Below, one piece after another: positions 1 to 7,980 of a DNA stretch of 50,573 nucleotides. Origin of the DNA: Acetoanaerobium pronyense (GTDB taxonomy: Bacteria; Bacillota; Clostridia; Peptostreptococcales; Filifactoraceae); NCBI RefSeq assembly GCF_017874355.1, contig NZ_JAGGLI010000021.1, forward strand, positions 1 through 50,573. The letters run 5' to 3'. The notes under the pieces were generated by a model. That model did no database searches, was not told where the DNA came from, and saw nothing but the letters and a program-made list of their open reading frames with translations. The first letter of the stretch is position 1. Every line of letters starts with the position of its first letter. Both the position numbers and the translations under genes were made by a program.

Positions 1-38
1 TTAATTTGCTGCCTTTTTTTTATATTTTTTTAAGAATT

Positions 39-97
39 AAAAAAAGCGACAAAGTCGCTTTTTAGAAAGGGGCTATTTCCCGACAGCCCCTTTTTCA
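39..97 (-). terminator. Tandem intrinsic terminators after rsfS
   Basis: Two hairpins lie just downstream of the rsfS stop on the minus strand. The first (stem 66-74 with 85-93) pairs AAAGGGGCT with AGCCCCTTT. The second (44-50 with 54-60) pairs AAGCGAC with GTCGCTT and runs into a T tract. Together they end the obg-to-rsfS block. Bases 1-38 show nothing recognisable. Confidence 0.85.
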
Positions 98-102
98 TGA
101 TA

Positions 103-450
103 TTATATTGCTTCTAAATCAAGTTCCGGAGCATCTTTCCATAATCGTTCTAAATTATAGAATTCTCTATCTTCATTTTTGAATATGTGTATTATAAAGT
201 CCCCATAATCAAGAAGCACCCAATTACATGTATTTGTACCTTCTTTTCCTCTAACAAAAAGACCATTTAACTCAAGCTCTTTTTCTATATTATCAGCTAT
301 AGCCTTAACCTGTCTCTCATTTGAAGCTCCAGATATTATAAAATATTCTGTAAGAGACGATATTTCACCTATATTTAGAACTTTTGTATCTTCCCCTAGT
401 TTATCATCAATTGCCTTGTATGCTAACTTTATATATTGCTCTATTGTCAT
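103..450 (-). CDS. rsfS: Ribosomal silencing factor RsfS (Iojap/YbeB family)
   Basis: About 115 residues, the usual RsfS length. The family binds ribosomal protein L14 on the large subunit and blocks subunit joining when nutrients are scarce. The family core is visible as ISSLTEYFIISGASNERQVKAI followed by the GxxxWVLLDYGDFIIHIF strand, typical of Iojap proteins. The open frame can begin one codon earlier at TTG, but the ATG at 450 sits 5 bases after GGAGG and is preferred. It is the last gene of a block LCP protein - nadD/yqeK - yhbY - obg read from the right, an arrangement common in Firmicutes, and it is followed by two terminators. Confidence 0.93.
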   Translation of the reverse strand: MTIEQYIKLAYKAIDDKLGEDTKVLNIGEISSLTEYFIISGASNERQVKAIADNIEKELELNGLFVRGKEGTNTCNWVLLDYGDFIIHIFKNEDREFYNLERLWKDAPELDLEAI

Positions 451-461
451 CAAATTCCTCC

Positions 462-1763
462 TTAAAAATCTTTTCCAACTATCACTAAAACATCAAAGTC
501 CACTCCATTTATCCTGTTTGATTCTTGTATTAATTTTCCTTTTCCAAGAGCTTTTTTTATGCCTTGAGCAGTTTTTTTATCTTCCTTATAGTAAATAAGG
601 GTTTCCTCATAATTAAAGTTATCGGCATTACCAGTTCTTGTAACCTTTATATCTGAAATTTTTACAAGGTCAGAAGCTCTTGTAGCAATACCATTTCTTC
701 CAGAACCATTTAGTATTATAATATTCGATGCTACTTTTTCAGAAGATTCATTCGTATGGCTTACCGGGTTAGCTTTTTGTGCCTCCTCGGTTTTTTCTGT
801 TCCCACAGATTCTTCTGTCTCACCAGAAATTTCCTCTTCTTTCAAATATTTTCCTGACATCAGATATCCTACCATTTCAGCTAGCTCGCTTTCGTTTATC
901 TGATAATAAGATATTCCACTTATCATGGTAGATTTTCCTGGAATAGTATGCTTTTCTATTTCTGATGGCTTTATTTTTATTGCTTCTCTAGTAATATCAA
1001 GCATATCTTTTTTACTCATATCTGTATCAACATAAGTATAAAGTGTATCTATATACTGTGGTACTCTTATAACAGAAGCTGGGCTCATTACCTTTTCGAT
1101 TAACGCCTGCAAAAACTCCTGCTGAGCGTTAATCCTTCCAAGATCTTGATTTGCATATCCTTTTCTAAATCTAAGATATTCCATTGATTTTTGTCCATCG
1201 AGTACTTGAATTCCCTTATTAATATTTATATTCAGCGGTGGGGTTGCATATGGGTCTTTATATTTCATATCCATAGGAACATCTATTTCTACTCCTCCTA
1301 TATCATCTACAGTCTTAAATAAAGCCTGATAATCTACTCTGATATAGTGATGAATAGGAATTTGAAGCAAGTCTCTTGTGGTTTTTAAAGCTAAATCCAC
1401 ACCACCATAGGCATGGGCATGATTCACTTTATCCATTCCAGATCTGCCCCTTATCTTAACACGGCTATCTCTTGGAATAGATAAAATAAATGATGTATTG
1501 GTTTGAGGATCTAAACTTAAAAGCATCATAGTATCAGTTCTTGAACTATTTCCTTCATATTTTCCGTCAAGGGCATCAATTCCAAGCAAAAGGACATTAA
1601 CTCTTTCTCCTTTTACTTCCTTTGTGTCTAATGCATCAGTTTTTTGCTCCACTTCTTCTGCTTTTACTCTATCATCATAATCTAGATAAAAATAAAATCC
1701 TGCTCCGAATATGATTGTAAAAACAAGAAAAAATGTAGTAAATATTCTAATAAAATATTTCAT
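462..1763 (-). CDS. LCP family (LytR-CpsA-Psr) cell wall glycopolymer ligase
   Basis: The N-terminus has one membrane segment (about residues 5-25) and the rest is extracytoplasmic. Residues about 55-210 form the LCP domain, with the motifs LLLGIDA, SIPRDSRVKI and YIRVDY and the conserved arginines that bind the polyprenyl-pyrophosphate. A low-complexity Glu/Ser/Thr linker (about 310-345) leads to a LytR_C-type domain ending in VIVGKDF. LCP enzymes transfer teichoic-acid-like or capsular polymers from lipid carriers to peptidoglycan. The ATG at 1763 is preferred to that at 1769 because it is about 7 bases from GAGGTG. The upstream nadD-yqeK stop lies a few bases away, so the two are probably translated in tandem. 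Confidence 0.88.
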   Translation of the reverse strand: MKYFIRIFTTFFLVFTIIFGAGFYFYLDYDDRVKAEEVEQKTDALDTKEVKGERVNVLLLGIDALDGKYEGNSSRTDTMMLLSLDPQTNTSFILSIPRDSRVKIRGRSGMDKVNHAHAYGGVDLALKTTRDLLQIPIHHYIRVDYQALFKTVDDIGGVEIDVPMDMKYKDPYATPPLNININKGIQVLDGQKSMEYLRFRKGYANQDLGRINAQQEFLQALIEKVMSPASVIRVPQYIDTLYTYVDTDMSKKDMLDITREAIKIKPSEIEKHTIPGKSTMISGISYYQINESELAEMVGYLMSGKYLKEEEISGETEESVGTEKTEEAQKANPVSHTNESSEKVASNIIILNGSGRNGIATRASDLVKISDIKVTRTGNADNFNYEETLIYYKEDKKTAQGIKKALGKGKLIQESNRINGVDFDVLVIVGKDF

Positions 1764-1765
1764 AA

Positions 1766-2956
1766 TCATTCACCTCTTTGATTAGAGAGTTCTTCAATTA
1801 AATAATTTCTGGCTTCTAAGGTTCTGGGGTGTATAATTTCACCCATCTGTATTAGATGCTCTATTGTTCCATCTATAGCATCTATAAGCGCTTTGTCTAA
1901 GTTCTTAAATGAAATATCTCTCAGTTTATCAACTCCAGGAAAGCTCCTGTTTGGTTCTATATAGTCAGCTAAGAATATTAATTTCTCGAGCTTTGACATA
2001 CCTCTTCTTCCAGTAGTATGATACTCGATAGAATTTAATATATCCTCATCTGTTATAAAGTATTTTTTATAAGCTATATCTCTTGCAATTCTTCCATGCA
2101 TTAATTCTTTATTTGAAGATTCTATCTTATCAAAAGTGATTTCATTTTCAGCTGCATATCTAGTCATATCTTCAAAATCCATATTCTTTGAAAAATCATG
2201 AAAAAGAGCTGCTATTTCTGCTTTTTCTTGGTCTACATTCCATTTTAAAGAGAGTTTTTTAGCAGCGTCAATTACACCAAGTACATGTTTATACCTTTTG
2301 GGTTTTAATGTATTTTTCAACTCAGATAAAACTAAGTTGTTTTTATTTGAGTTTTCTAAATTTATATATATTTTGTTCCTTTTTATATAATCTTCAACCT
2401 CTTTAGGGACAAGATACCTTATACTTTGGTTTTTTTCAACCTTTTCTCTTATATGGGTCGAAGAAATTTCTATAAAAGGGGTTTTTGTTACATATATTTT
2501 GCTACAAAAGTCGTCAAATCCCTTATGTATATCCATAGTCATATTAAAACTTCTAGTTACTATAAGAATGTTTGTATATGAAAATATTTTTTCATAATCC
2601 TTCCAAGTTTTCAATTGCCTAAATGCATCTTCACCCATTATAAAAAATTTTTCATATTCTGGATACATATCATTTAACTCTTTTACAGTATCTATTGTGT
2701 ATGTCTTGCCTTTTCTGTCAAGTTCTATTCTTGATATGCTAAATTTTTCATTTCCTGCTATTGCATATTTAACCATTTCATATCTATCTTCTTTTTCTGT
2801 AATTTTTAAGTTCTGCTTATGGGGGGGATCTCCTGATGGAATGAATAAGACTTTATCCATATTATACAAATTGCTAACTGTTTCTGCAATTATAAGATGA
2901 CCATTATGAATTGGATCAAATGTTCCTCCCATTATCCCCATTACTGGCTTTTTCAT
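1766..2956 (-). CDS. nadD: Fused NadD-YqeK: nicotinate mononucleotide adenylyltransferase plus HD-domain Ap4A hydrolase
   Basis: A 396-residue two-domain protein. The N-terminal half (about 1-200) is NadD, which makes nicotinic acid adenine dinucleotide in NAD synthesis: it shows GGTFDPIHNGH (nucleotidyltransferase HxGH) and ISSTHIR. The C-terminal half (about 210-395) is YqeK-like, an HD-domain symmetrical diadenosine tetraphosphatase: it shows H-V-x-G at the start, ALFHDFSKN, MHGRIA and EYHTTG. In most Firmicutes these are two adjacent genes; here one uninterrupted frame joins them. An upstream ATG at 2992 exists, but the ATG at 2956 follows TTGGAGGAAC at the right spacing and gives the normal NadD N-terminus (MKKPVMGIMGG). 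Confidence 0.92.
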   Translation of the reverse strand: MKKPVMGIMGGTFDPIHNGHLIIAETVSNLYNMDKVLFIPSGDPPHKQNLKITEKEDRYEMVKYAIAGNEKFSISRIELDRKGKTYTIDTVKELNDMYPEYEKFFIMGEDAFRQLKTWKDYEKIFSYTNILIVTRSFNMTMDIHKGFDDFCSKIYVTKTPFIEISSTHIREKVEKNQSIRYLVPKEVEDYIKRNKIYINLENSNKNNLVLSELKNTLKPKRYKHVLGVIDAAKKLSLKWNVDQEKAEIAALFHDFSKNMDFEDMTRYAAENEITFDKIESSNKELMHGRIARDIAYKKYFITDEDILNSIEYHTTGRRGMSKLEKLIFLADYIEPNRSFPGVDKLRDISFKNLDKALIDAIDGTIEHLIQMGEIIHPRTLEARNYLIEELSNQRGE

Positions 2957-3040
2957 TAGTTCCTCCAAAATACAAAAACTTATAGATTTCAAGGTTTGTT
3001 AAAAAAAGCTACCGGCATTTGTTTATTTGCTCTAAGCATA

Positions 3041-3070
3041 TAAATACCCTTACTGCTCAGTATATGTCAA
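3041..3070 (-). promoter_or_regulatory. Candidate promoter for nadD-yqeK
   Basis: A perfect -35 box TTGACA (3065-3070) precedes a TATTTA -10-like box (3041-3046) with an 18-base spacer in the roughly 100-base gap between yhbY and nadD-yqeK. The -10 is weak, so this is tentative. Confidence 0.45.
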
Positions 3071-3103
3071 AAAAATCTCTATTTATTTACTAATTAATTA
3101 CAA

Positions 3104-3397
3104 TTATTTTGGCAACGTAATTACAGGGTTATTTTTAGATTTTTTGTAAATTGTAAAGGTAGAACCAATAGCCTGAACAAACTCAGCATTTATCGCTTCG
3201 CATACTTCATTAGCTGCTTCCTTTGCATCTATACCGCAATTATCTAAAATTCTAACTTTTACAATTTCTCTTTTTTCTATAACTTCTTCAAGTGAAGATA
3301 AAAAAGAGTCAGTAATTCCTTCTTTACCAATATGTGACATAACATCTAGGTTATGTGCTAAAGATTTTAGATAAGCCCGTTGTTTTCCTTTAATCAT
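3104..3397 (-). CDS. yhbY: YhbY-family RNA-binding protein (CRM domain)
   Basis: 97 residues, one CRM domain. The N-terminus GKQRAYLKSLAHNL and the loop HIGKEGIT (the family's GxxG-type RNA-binding loop) are diagnostic. These proteins associate with pre-50S ribosomal particles. The gene lies 15 bases after obg, which also acts in 50S assembly. The ATG start is preceded by TAGGAGA. The name follows family usage; the exact role in this organism is inferred. Confidence 0.92.
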   Translation of the reverse strand: MIKGKQRAYLKSLAHNLDVMSHIGKEGITDSFLSSLEEVIEKREIVKVRILDNCGIDAKEAANEVCEAINAEFVQAIGSTFTIYKKSKNNPVITLPK

Positions 3398-3412
3398 TAG
3401 TCTTCTCCTATT

Positions 3413-4693
3413 CTAATCATAAAATTCGAATTCTAAATCGTATATTCTTACTGTCTCTCCATCTTGAATTCCAATGGCTCTTAATTTGTCAAATACTCCA
3501 GTTTTTTCCATTACACTCTGGAAATACCTAATTGATTCCATATCTTCGAAATCTATAGAATAAAGAAGTTTTTCTAGTCTTCTTCCTTCTACGATATATA
3601 TATCTTTTTCTTTATATACTTTAATCTCATTTGAATTATCTATTACTACCTGTTCTTCAGTAAACATTTGGTCTTCTTCAAAAAGTTCTATATCTTCTGC
3701 TTCTTTAAGCATTACAGATATTGCATTAAGTATATCTTCGATTCCGTACATTGTAGCAGCGGACATCTTAAATACCTTAAACCCATCCTTTTCAACTCTT
3801 GTTTTAAAATCTTCAAATTGCTCTTCTTCGAAAAGTATATCAGATTTATTCGCTACAACTATTTGCGGTCTTGATGCAAGTTTTTCATTGTATTTTTTTA
3901 GCTCGCTATTTATCTTTAAAAAATCATCGTAAGGGTCTCTTCCCTCAGATGCAGAAATATCTACAATATGAACCAGAACCTTGGTCCTCTCTATATGTCT
4001 TAAAAATTCATGACCAAGCCCTATTCCCTCATGGGCTCCCTCAATAAGCCCTGGAATATCAGCTACAACAAAGCTATCTCCACTTTTTAGCTGAGTAACT
4101 CCCAAATTCGGAGTAATTGTTGTAAAATGATAGTTTGCTATTTTGGGCTTTGCTTTTGAAATTATAGATAGGAATGTGGATTTACCAACATTAGGAAAAC
4201 CAATAAGTCCAACATCTGCTAAAAGTCTCAGCTCAAATATCAGATTCTTTTCCTCTCCATCCTTACCTGCTTTTGCAAAATTAGGAGCTTGTCTTACTGC
4301 TGTTTTAAAATTTGTATTTCCTTTTCCGCCTCTTCCCCCTTTTGCAATAACAAAAGTCTGCCCAGGGGTCTTTAAATCAACTATTACTAAATCCGTTTCC
4401 TCGTCTTTTATTACGGTTCCTACAGGAACCTTTATTATTAGATCTTCTCCAGTTTTTCCTGACATGTTGGAGCCTTTTCCATCACCGCCTGGCTCTGCAG
4501 AATATTTTTTCTTATACCTAAAGTCCATAAGAGTTCTAAGATTTGGATCTGCAACTATTATTACATTACCACCTTTCCCTCCATCTCCTCCTGCTGGTCC
4601 TCCTGCTGGAACATATATTTCTCGTCTAAATGCTACAGCACCATTTCCGCCATTACCTGCTTTTACGTATATTTTAGCCTTATCTATAAACAT
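3413..4693 (-). CDS. obg: GTPase Obg
   Basis: 426 residues with the three Obg domains in order. A glycine-rich N-terminal Obg fold (1-158) shows GNGGNGAVAFRRE and GGPAGGDGGKGG. The G domain has GFPNVGKST (G1), DIPGL (G3) and ANKSD (G4). A C-terminal OCT domain spans about 345-426. Obg is an essential GTPase in 50S subunit maturation and stress signalling. The ATG has AAAAGGTG upstream. A terminator separates it from rpmA upstream and it appears to have its own promoter near 4740, so it is probably transcribed separately from the L21-L27 genes. Confidence 0.97.
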   Translation of the reverse strand: MFIDKAKIYVKAGNGGNGAVAFRREIYVPAGGPAGGDGGKGGNVIIVADPNLRTLMDFRYKKKYSAEPGGDGKGSNMSGKTGEDLIIKVPVGTVIKDEETDLVIVDLKTPGQTFVIAKGGRGGKGNTNFKTAVRQAPNFAKAGKDGEEKNLIFELRLLADVGLIGFPNVGKSTFLSIISKAKPKIANYHFTTITPNLGVTQLKSGDSFVVADIPGLIEGAHEGIGLGHEFLRHIERTKVLVHIVDISASEGRDPYDDFLKINSELKKYNEKLASRPQIVVANKSDILFEEEQFEDFKTRVEKDGFKVFKMSAATMYGIEDILNAISVMLKEAEDIELFEEDQMFTEEQVVIDNSNEIKVYKEKDIYIVEGRRLEKLLYSIDFEDMESIRYFQSVMEKTGVFDKLRAIGIQDGETVRIYDLEFEFYD

Positions 4694-4739
4694 TTTTTAT
4701 CACCTTTTGGCTTAATTTATTTAAATGAATACTACCATT

Positions 4740-4767
4740 ATTATAATGTATTTTTTCAAAAATACAT
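4740..4767 (-). promoter_or_regulatory. obg promoter -10 box with an adjoining 22-bp palindrome
   Basis: On the minus strand a TATAAT box (4740-4745) lies about 45 bases before the obg start. Immediately upstream, at 4746-4767, ATGTATTTTT is followed two bases later by its exact reverse complement, a 10+10 bp palindrome filling the promoter spacer. No good -35 box is visible, which would suit control by a DNA-binding protein. The alternative is a chance AT-rich hairpin. Confidence 0.4.
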
Positions 4768-4798
4768 AGTTTCTGATTTGATATATGCATAATATAAA

Positions 4799-4833
4799 TA
4801 AAAAATTAGGAGTGCTTAGAAGCACTCCTAGTT
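4799..4833 (-). terminator. Intrinsic terminator after rpmA
   Basis: TAGGAGTGCTT (4807-4817) pairs with AAGCACTCCTA (4820-4830) as an 11-bp stem; the transcript then runs into a T tract on the minus strand. It closes the rplU-prp-rpmA operon. Confidence 0.9.
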
Positions 4834-4838
4834 TTTAT

Positions 4839-5126
4839 CTATTCCGCTGCAACAGGGTATATACTTACCTGTTTTCTTTTTTTATCTTTTCTTTCAAACT
4901 TAACTACTCCGTCAACTAATGCGAAAAGAGTATCGTCTCCACCTCTACCAACATTGTTTCCAGGATGAATTTTAGTTCCTCTTTGTCTCATTAATATAGA
5001 CCCAGCTGAAACCTCTTGTCCATCAAACCTCTTTACTCCTAATCTTTTTGATACAGAGTCACGACCGTTTTTAGATGAACCTACTCCTTTTTTACTTGCA
5101 AACAACTGGAGATTCATATTAAACAT
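4839..5126 (-). CDS. rpmA: 50S ribosomal protein L27, with cleavable N-terminal extension
   Basis: 95 residues. After a short extension (MFNMNLQLF) comes the canonical [15 protein letters not shown] start of mature L27 and the GSILMRQRG and [16 protein letters not shown] motifs. In Firmicutes this N-terminal extension is removed by the cysteine protease Prp; without removal the L27 tail would block the peptidyl transferase centre. The protease gene lies directly upstream in the same operon. The NLQLF peptide matches the family's NLQ-F-F cleavage motif. GAGGAGGTG precedes the ATG. Confidence 0.97.
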   Translation of the reverse strand: MFNMNLQLFASKKGVGSSKNGRDSVSKRLGVKRFDGQEVSAGSILMRQRGTKIHPGNNVGRGGDDTLFALVDGVVKFERKDKKRKQVSIYPVAAE

Positions 5127-5129
5127 GAA

Positions 5130-5459
5130 TTACACCTCCTCTTTTTTTATATATAAGTAATTATTATAATTGTTTTTTATATTCTTTAGTCCAATTAATA
5201 AAGTCTTAGTAAGGACGTTAACCTTAATCGAGTCTTCCTCAGATAAATCTTCTGGGATTTCGAAAAAAAGATTTCCATCAGAAACTTCATAGGTAATCTC
5301 GTCTTTTAAAAAATCCAAAAGCCCAAGTAGTGTAGTCTGAGTTATAGCCGAAACAGCAGCACAGACAATATCCTCGCCATGGTCAGCATAATTTGCGTGT
5401 CCATTTACTAATATGCTTTTTATAGAGTTATTTTTATACTTTATAAGTACATTAATCAT
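5130..5459 (-). CDS. prp: Ribosomal-processing cysteine protease Prp (YsxB family)
   Basis: 109 residues. The catalytic pair is visible: His in the GHANYADHGEDIVC segment (His about 20) and Cys about 33 in IVCAAVSA. Prp removes the N-terminal extension of L27. It lies between rplU and rpmA, with only 2 bases between the L21 stop and its ATG and 3 bases before rpmA, so it is translated within the ribosomal protein operon. No clear ribosome binding site precedes it, consistent with translational coupling to rplU. Confidence 0.93.
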   Translation of the reverse strand: MINVLIKYKNNSIKSILVNGHANYADHGEDIVCAAVSAITQTTLLGLLDFLKDEITYEVSDGNLFFEIPEDLSEEDSIKVNVLTKTLLIGLKNIKNNYNNYLYIKKEEV

Positions 5460-5461
5460 AA

Positions 5462-5770
5462 CTAAGCATTGATTGATTCTATAGTTATTTTTGTATATGG
5501 CTGTCTGTGACCTTGCTTTCTTCTATAGTCCTTCTTAGCCTTATACTTGAAAACTATGATTTTTTTTGCTTTACCTTGTGCTAAAACCTTAGCATTTACA
5601 GTAACGTTTGAAGCTTTATCTCCAGTAAGCATTTCTCCATCTTTTGATAGAGCAATAACCTTGTCAAGAGTAACACTTTCTCCTGCTGCTGCATTTAACT
5701 TTTCAACAAACAGAGTATCTCCCTCTTTAACCATGTATTGCTTACCGCCAGTTTCAACTATTGCGTACAT
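5462..5770 (-). CDS. rplU: 50S ribosomal protein L21
   Basis: 102 residues from the preferred ATG at 5770 ([12 protein letters not shown]), the usual L21 start. A longer frame begins at 5785 but that would include the ribosome binding site GAGGAGGTG itself. The C-terminus has the L21 signature [17 protein letters not shown]. It is the first gene of rplU-prp-rpmA and is preceded by an L21 leader element. Confidence 0.97.
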   Translation of the reverse strand: MYAIVETGGKQYMVKEGDTLFVEKLNAAAGESVTLDKVIALSKDGEMLTGDKASNVTVNAKVLAQGKAKKIIVFKYKAKKDYRRKQGHRQPYTKITIESINA

Positions 5771-5848
5771 ACTGCACCTCCTCATTCCAGTCTCGCCACG
5801 AAAGGTTTTCTGAATCAGAAATTAGACCTTGCATGTGCGGCTCTTACA
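5771..5848 (-). ncRNA. Ribosomal protein L21 leader (autoregulatory mRNA element)
   Basis: The 5' untranslated region of rplU contains the block TTTCGTGGCGAGACTGGAAT followed at once by the GAGGAGGTG ribosome binding site. This is the conserved core of the Firmicute L21 leader as I remember it. Such leaders let excess ribosomal protein repress its own operon. The assignment is from recalled consensus, not a covariance search. Confidence 0.75.
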
Positions 5849-5855
5849 AAAATTA

Positions 5856-5884
5856 ATTTTATCATGTTGTTTATCCCTTGTCAA
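5856..5884 (-). promoter_or_regulatory. Promoter of rplU-prp-rpmA
   Basis: TTGACA (5879-5884), a 17-base spacer and TAAAAT (5856-5861). The -35 box lies within the last codons of the RNase E/G gene. Transcription should start near 5849, at the edge of the L21 leader. Confidence 0.8.
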
Positions 5885-7271
5885 GAACTCCTTGTAACTT
5901 TATAGTTACTTGATTAAAGGTATCTTTTAGATACCTGCTGTAGATTTGAATTTTATATTTTTCTTCCATATCCCTTAAAGCTTTTTCTATATGTTCATCA
6001 AATTTATTGGGGATATCTATGCTCATATTTGTAAGAGTATTATGAGCTATTTTATTTTCAATTTCTTGGGAAATTTCTTGAATAAGTAAATCAGTAGATA
6101 TGGTTCTCCCTGTCCCTTTGCATAGGCTGCATTGCTTAGTATATCTAGATATTATATCTTCCTGATCTCTTTTCCTTATTATTTGCATAATCCCAAGCTC
6201 AGTGATTGATATCACAGAAACTCTTTTATAGTCCTCTTTTAGAAGCTTTTTCATTTTTTCAATTAGCTTGTTTTTGTTTTCTTCTTCTTTCATATCTATA
6301 AAATCAATTAAAATAATCCCTGAAAGATCCCTTAGAATAATTTGTCTTACAATTTCTGTACAGGAGCTTAGGTTTATATCTAGGGCATTTTTTTCAAATC
6401 CATAGGTATTTTTATCTCTAGTTCCATTTACATCTATAATATGAAATGCTTCCAAAGACTCTATATATATAGAATTTCCATTGCTTATTTTTACTCTTTT
6501 TTCAAAAAGCTGTTTGATAGACTTATATATTCCATAGTTTTCAAATAGAAAATTTTCATCTTTATAAATAAACTCTTCAATCTCTATTTTATGTTCAAGT
6601 TTTTCTTTAATGATTTTCAAACTATCCTTATCATTAGAGATAATCCTGTTTATCTTCAAAGGATTTATTTTCATTATGAATTTCTCATAAGGATCATATT
6701 GTCTTATTAACAGCTTTGGAGCTTTTATGGTTTTATATAAACTGGATTTTTCTTTCCATATATTTTTTAATTCTTCTATTTCTTTTTTTATTAGTTCCAA
6801 GCTTCCTAAATTAGAAATAGTTCTTATAATAATACCTGAATCTTCAAAGTCTTCTTCTTTTATTTCATTTTTTATATAGTCTAAAGTATTAGTATCTTTT
6901 ATCTTATTTGAAATACTAATGCCCCTTGAAAAAGGAAGAAAAACTATATATCGCCCCACTATACTTATTTCTTTTGTTAGCTTTGGATGCTTTGAATCAA
7001 TTCCAGGCCTTTTTATTTGGACAAGAATTTCCTGACCATTTTTTATTTTATCAGCCAGCTTTCGCTCCTGAAGAAATCCTATTTCCTTATTCCCTAAATC
7101 TACTAAGGCAGCATCCATCCCTGTAAGAATTTTTTTCACTACCCCTAGATATATGTCCCCTTCATATATAGATTTAGTCTTATCTATAAAATCAAACTGC
7201 TTAAGCTTGTTTTCATCAATATAGGCTATCTTATCTATATAATCTCCTTTTTCTATACATAATTCATTCAT
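5871..7271 (-). CDS. rng: Ribonuclease E/G family endoribonuclease
   Basis: 466 residues, the length of RNase G-type enzymes without the long RNase E tail. An S1-like RNA-binding region (about 35-110) shows YLGVVKKILTGMDAALVDLG. The catalytic DNase-I-like subdomain has IIDVNG and LIDFIDM, carrying the metal-binding aspartates. The zinc-link cysteines are in CSLCKGTG. The family performs single-strand endonucleolytic RNA cleavage in rRNA maturation and mRNA decay. The frame opens at GTG 7280, but the ATG at 7271 has AAGAGGTG at the right distance. It follows the two radical SAM genes by about 30 bases and is likely cotranscribed with them. Confidence 0.93.
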   Translation of the reverse strand: MNELCIEKGDYIDKIAYIDENKLKQFDFIDKTKSIYEGDIYLGVVKKILTGMDAALVDLGNKEIGFLQERKLADKIKNGQEILVQIKRPGIDSKHPKLTKEISIVGRYIVFLPFSRGISISNKIKDTNTLDYIKNEIKEEDFEDSGIIIRTISNLGSLELIKKEIEELKNIWKEKSSLYKTIKAPKLLIRQYDPYEKFIMKINPLKINRIISNDKDSLKIIKEKLEHKIEIEEFIYKDENFLFENYGIYKSIKQLFEKRVKISNGNSIYIESLEAFHIIDVNGTRDKNTYGFEKNALDINLSSCTEIVRQIILRDLSGIILIDFIDMKEEENKNKLIEKMKKLLKEDYKRVSVISITELGIMQIIRKRDQEDIISRYTKQCSLCKGTGRTISTDLLIQEISQEIENKIAHNTLTNMSIDIPNKFDEHIEKALRDMEEKYKIQIYSRYLKDTFNQVTIKLQGVLDKG

Positions 7272-7299
7272 AAATTCCACCTCTTTTAAGGCTACAAAT

Positions 7300-7980
7300 T
7301 TATATCAGATATCGCTTATTGTCTTTTTCATCAATGTGAAATGCCTCTAGCTTAATGAGCTCAAAATCAAAATCTTTATCTAATATGTTTTTTATATGTT
7401 CTATTACCGTTTTAGGATTAATACTTTTATCAGATCCGCTACAAACTGTTAGGGTGAGCTTTATAGAATCATTCGAATCAGTAATTTCTATATTCCCTAT
7501 AAACTCCTTCATGTTGTATTCTTTAATTTTTCCCTTTTTTGTTTTTTTAGTGAGCATTATTTCATCTTTAGTATTTATTGAGTTAACAACTTCTTCTAGC
7601 TCCTTTATTTCTATTTCTTCTTTAGGAATTAATATTTCATATGTTGAGTGAGTGATAAAGGCAACAATTGAGTTTACTTTTCCTTCTAATATTTTTCCTT
7701 CAATAAACTCAAGACCATCTACAGAGGATTCATTCATTTTTTTGAGTATATGACTCAAGTCATAATCTTCATCTAGGGTGATATCAACAAATTCCGAAAG
7801 ACTCTGAACTCCTAGCTGAAGCGCGGGAGAGAAAGAAATTTTAGGATGAGGATTAAAACCCTCTGAATATCCAACCTTTAACTTTGCTCTTCTTATTATT
7901 CTTTCAAGGAGTTTAATTACGTCTAAATGTGAGATATAGCATATATCTCCAGTCTTTTTGTATTTTAGTCTGATATTCAT
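7300..7980 (-). CDS. Radical SAM-linked protein (TIGR03936 / DUF2344 family)
   Basis: About 226 residues. The N-terminus RLKYKKTGDICYISHLDVIKLLERIIRRA and the segment YSEGFNPHPKISFSPAL are the hallmarks of the DUF2344 family, always found next to or fused with the B12-binding radical SAM protein encoded just upstream. The ATG at 7980 overlaps the upstream stop as TAATG, so translation is coupled; the frame also opens at GTG 7986. Biochemical function is unknown. The pair lies beside RNase G and the L21/L27 genes, hinting at an RNA or ribosome modification role, but that is inference. Confidence 0.88.
   Translation of the reverse strand: MNIRLKYKKTGDICYISHLDVIKLLERIIRRAKLKVGYSEGFNPHPKISFSPALQLGVQSLSEFVDITLDEDYDLSHILKKMNESSVDGLEFIEGKILEGKVNSIVAFITHSTYEILIPKEEIEIKELEEVVNSINTKDEIMLTKKTKKGKIKEYNMKEFIGNIEITDSNDSIKLTLTVCSGSDKSINPKTVIEHIKNILDKDFDFELIKLEAFHIDEKDNKRYLI

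Noticed and set aside
4143-4715. 190-codon plus-strand frame opposite obg
   Set aside because: Shadow of the glycine-rich Obg coding sequence (proline-rich complement), no ribosome binding site, no family resemblance.
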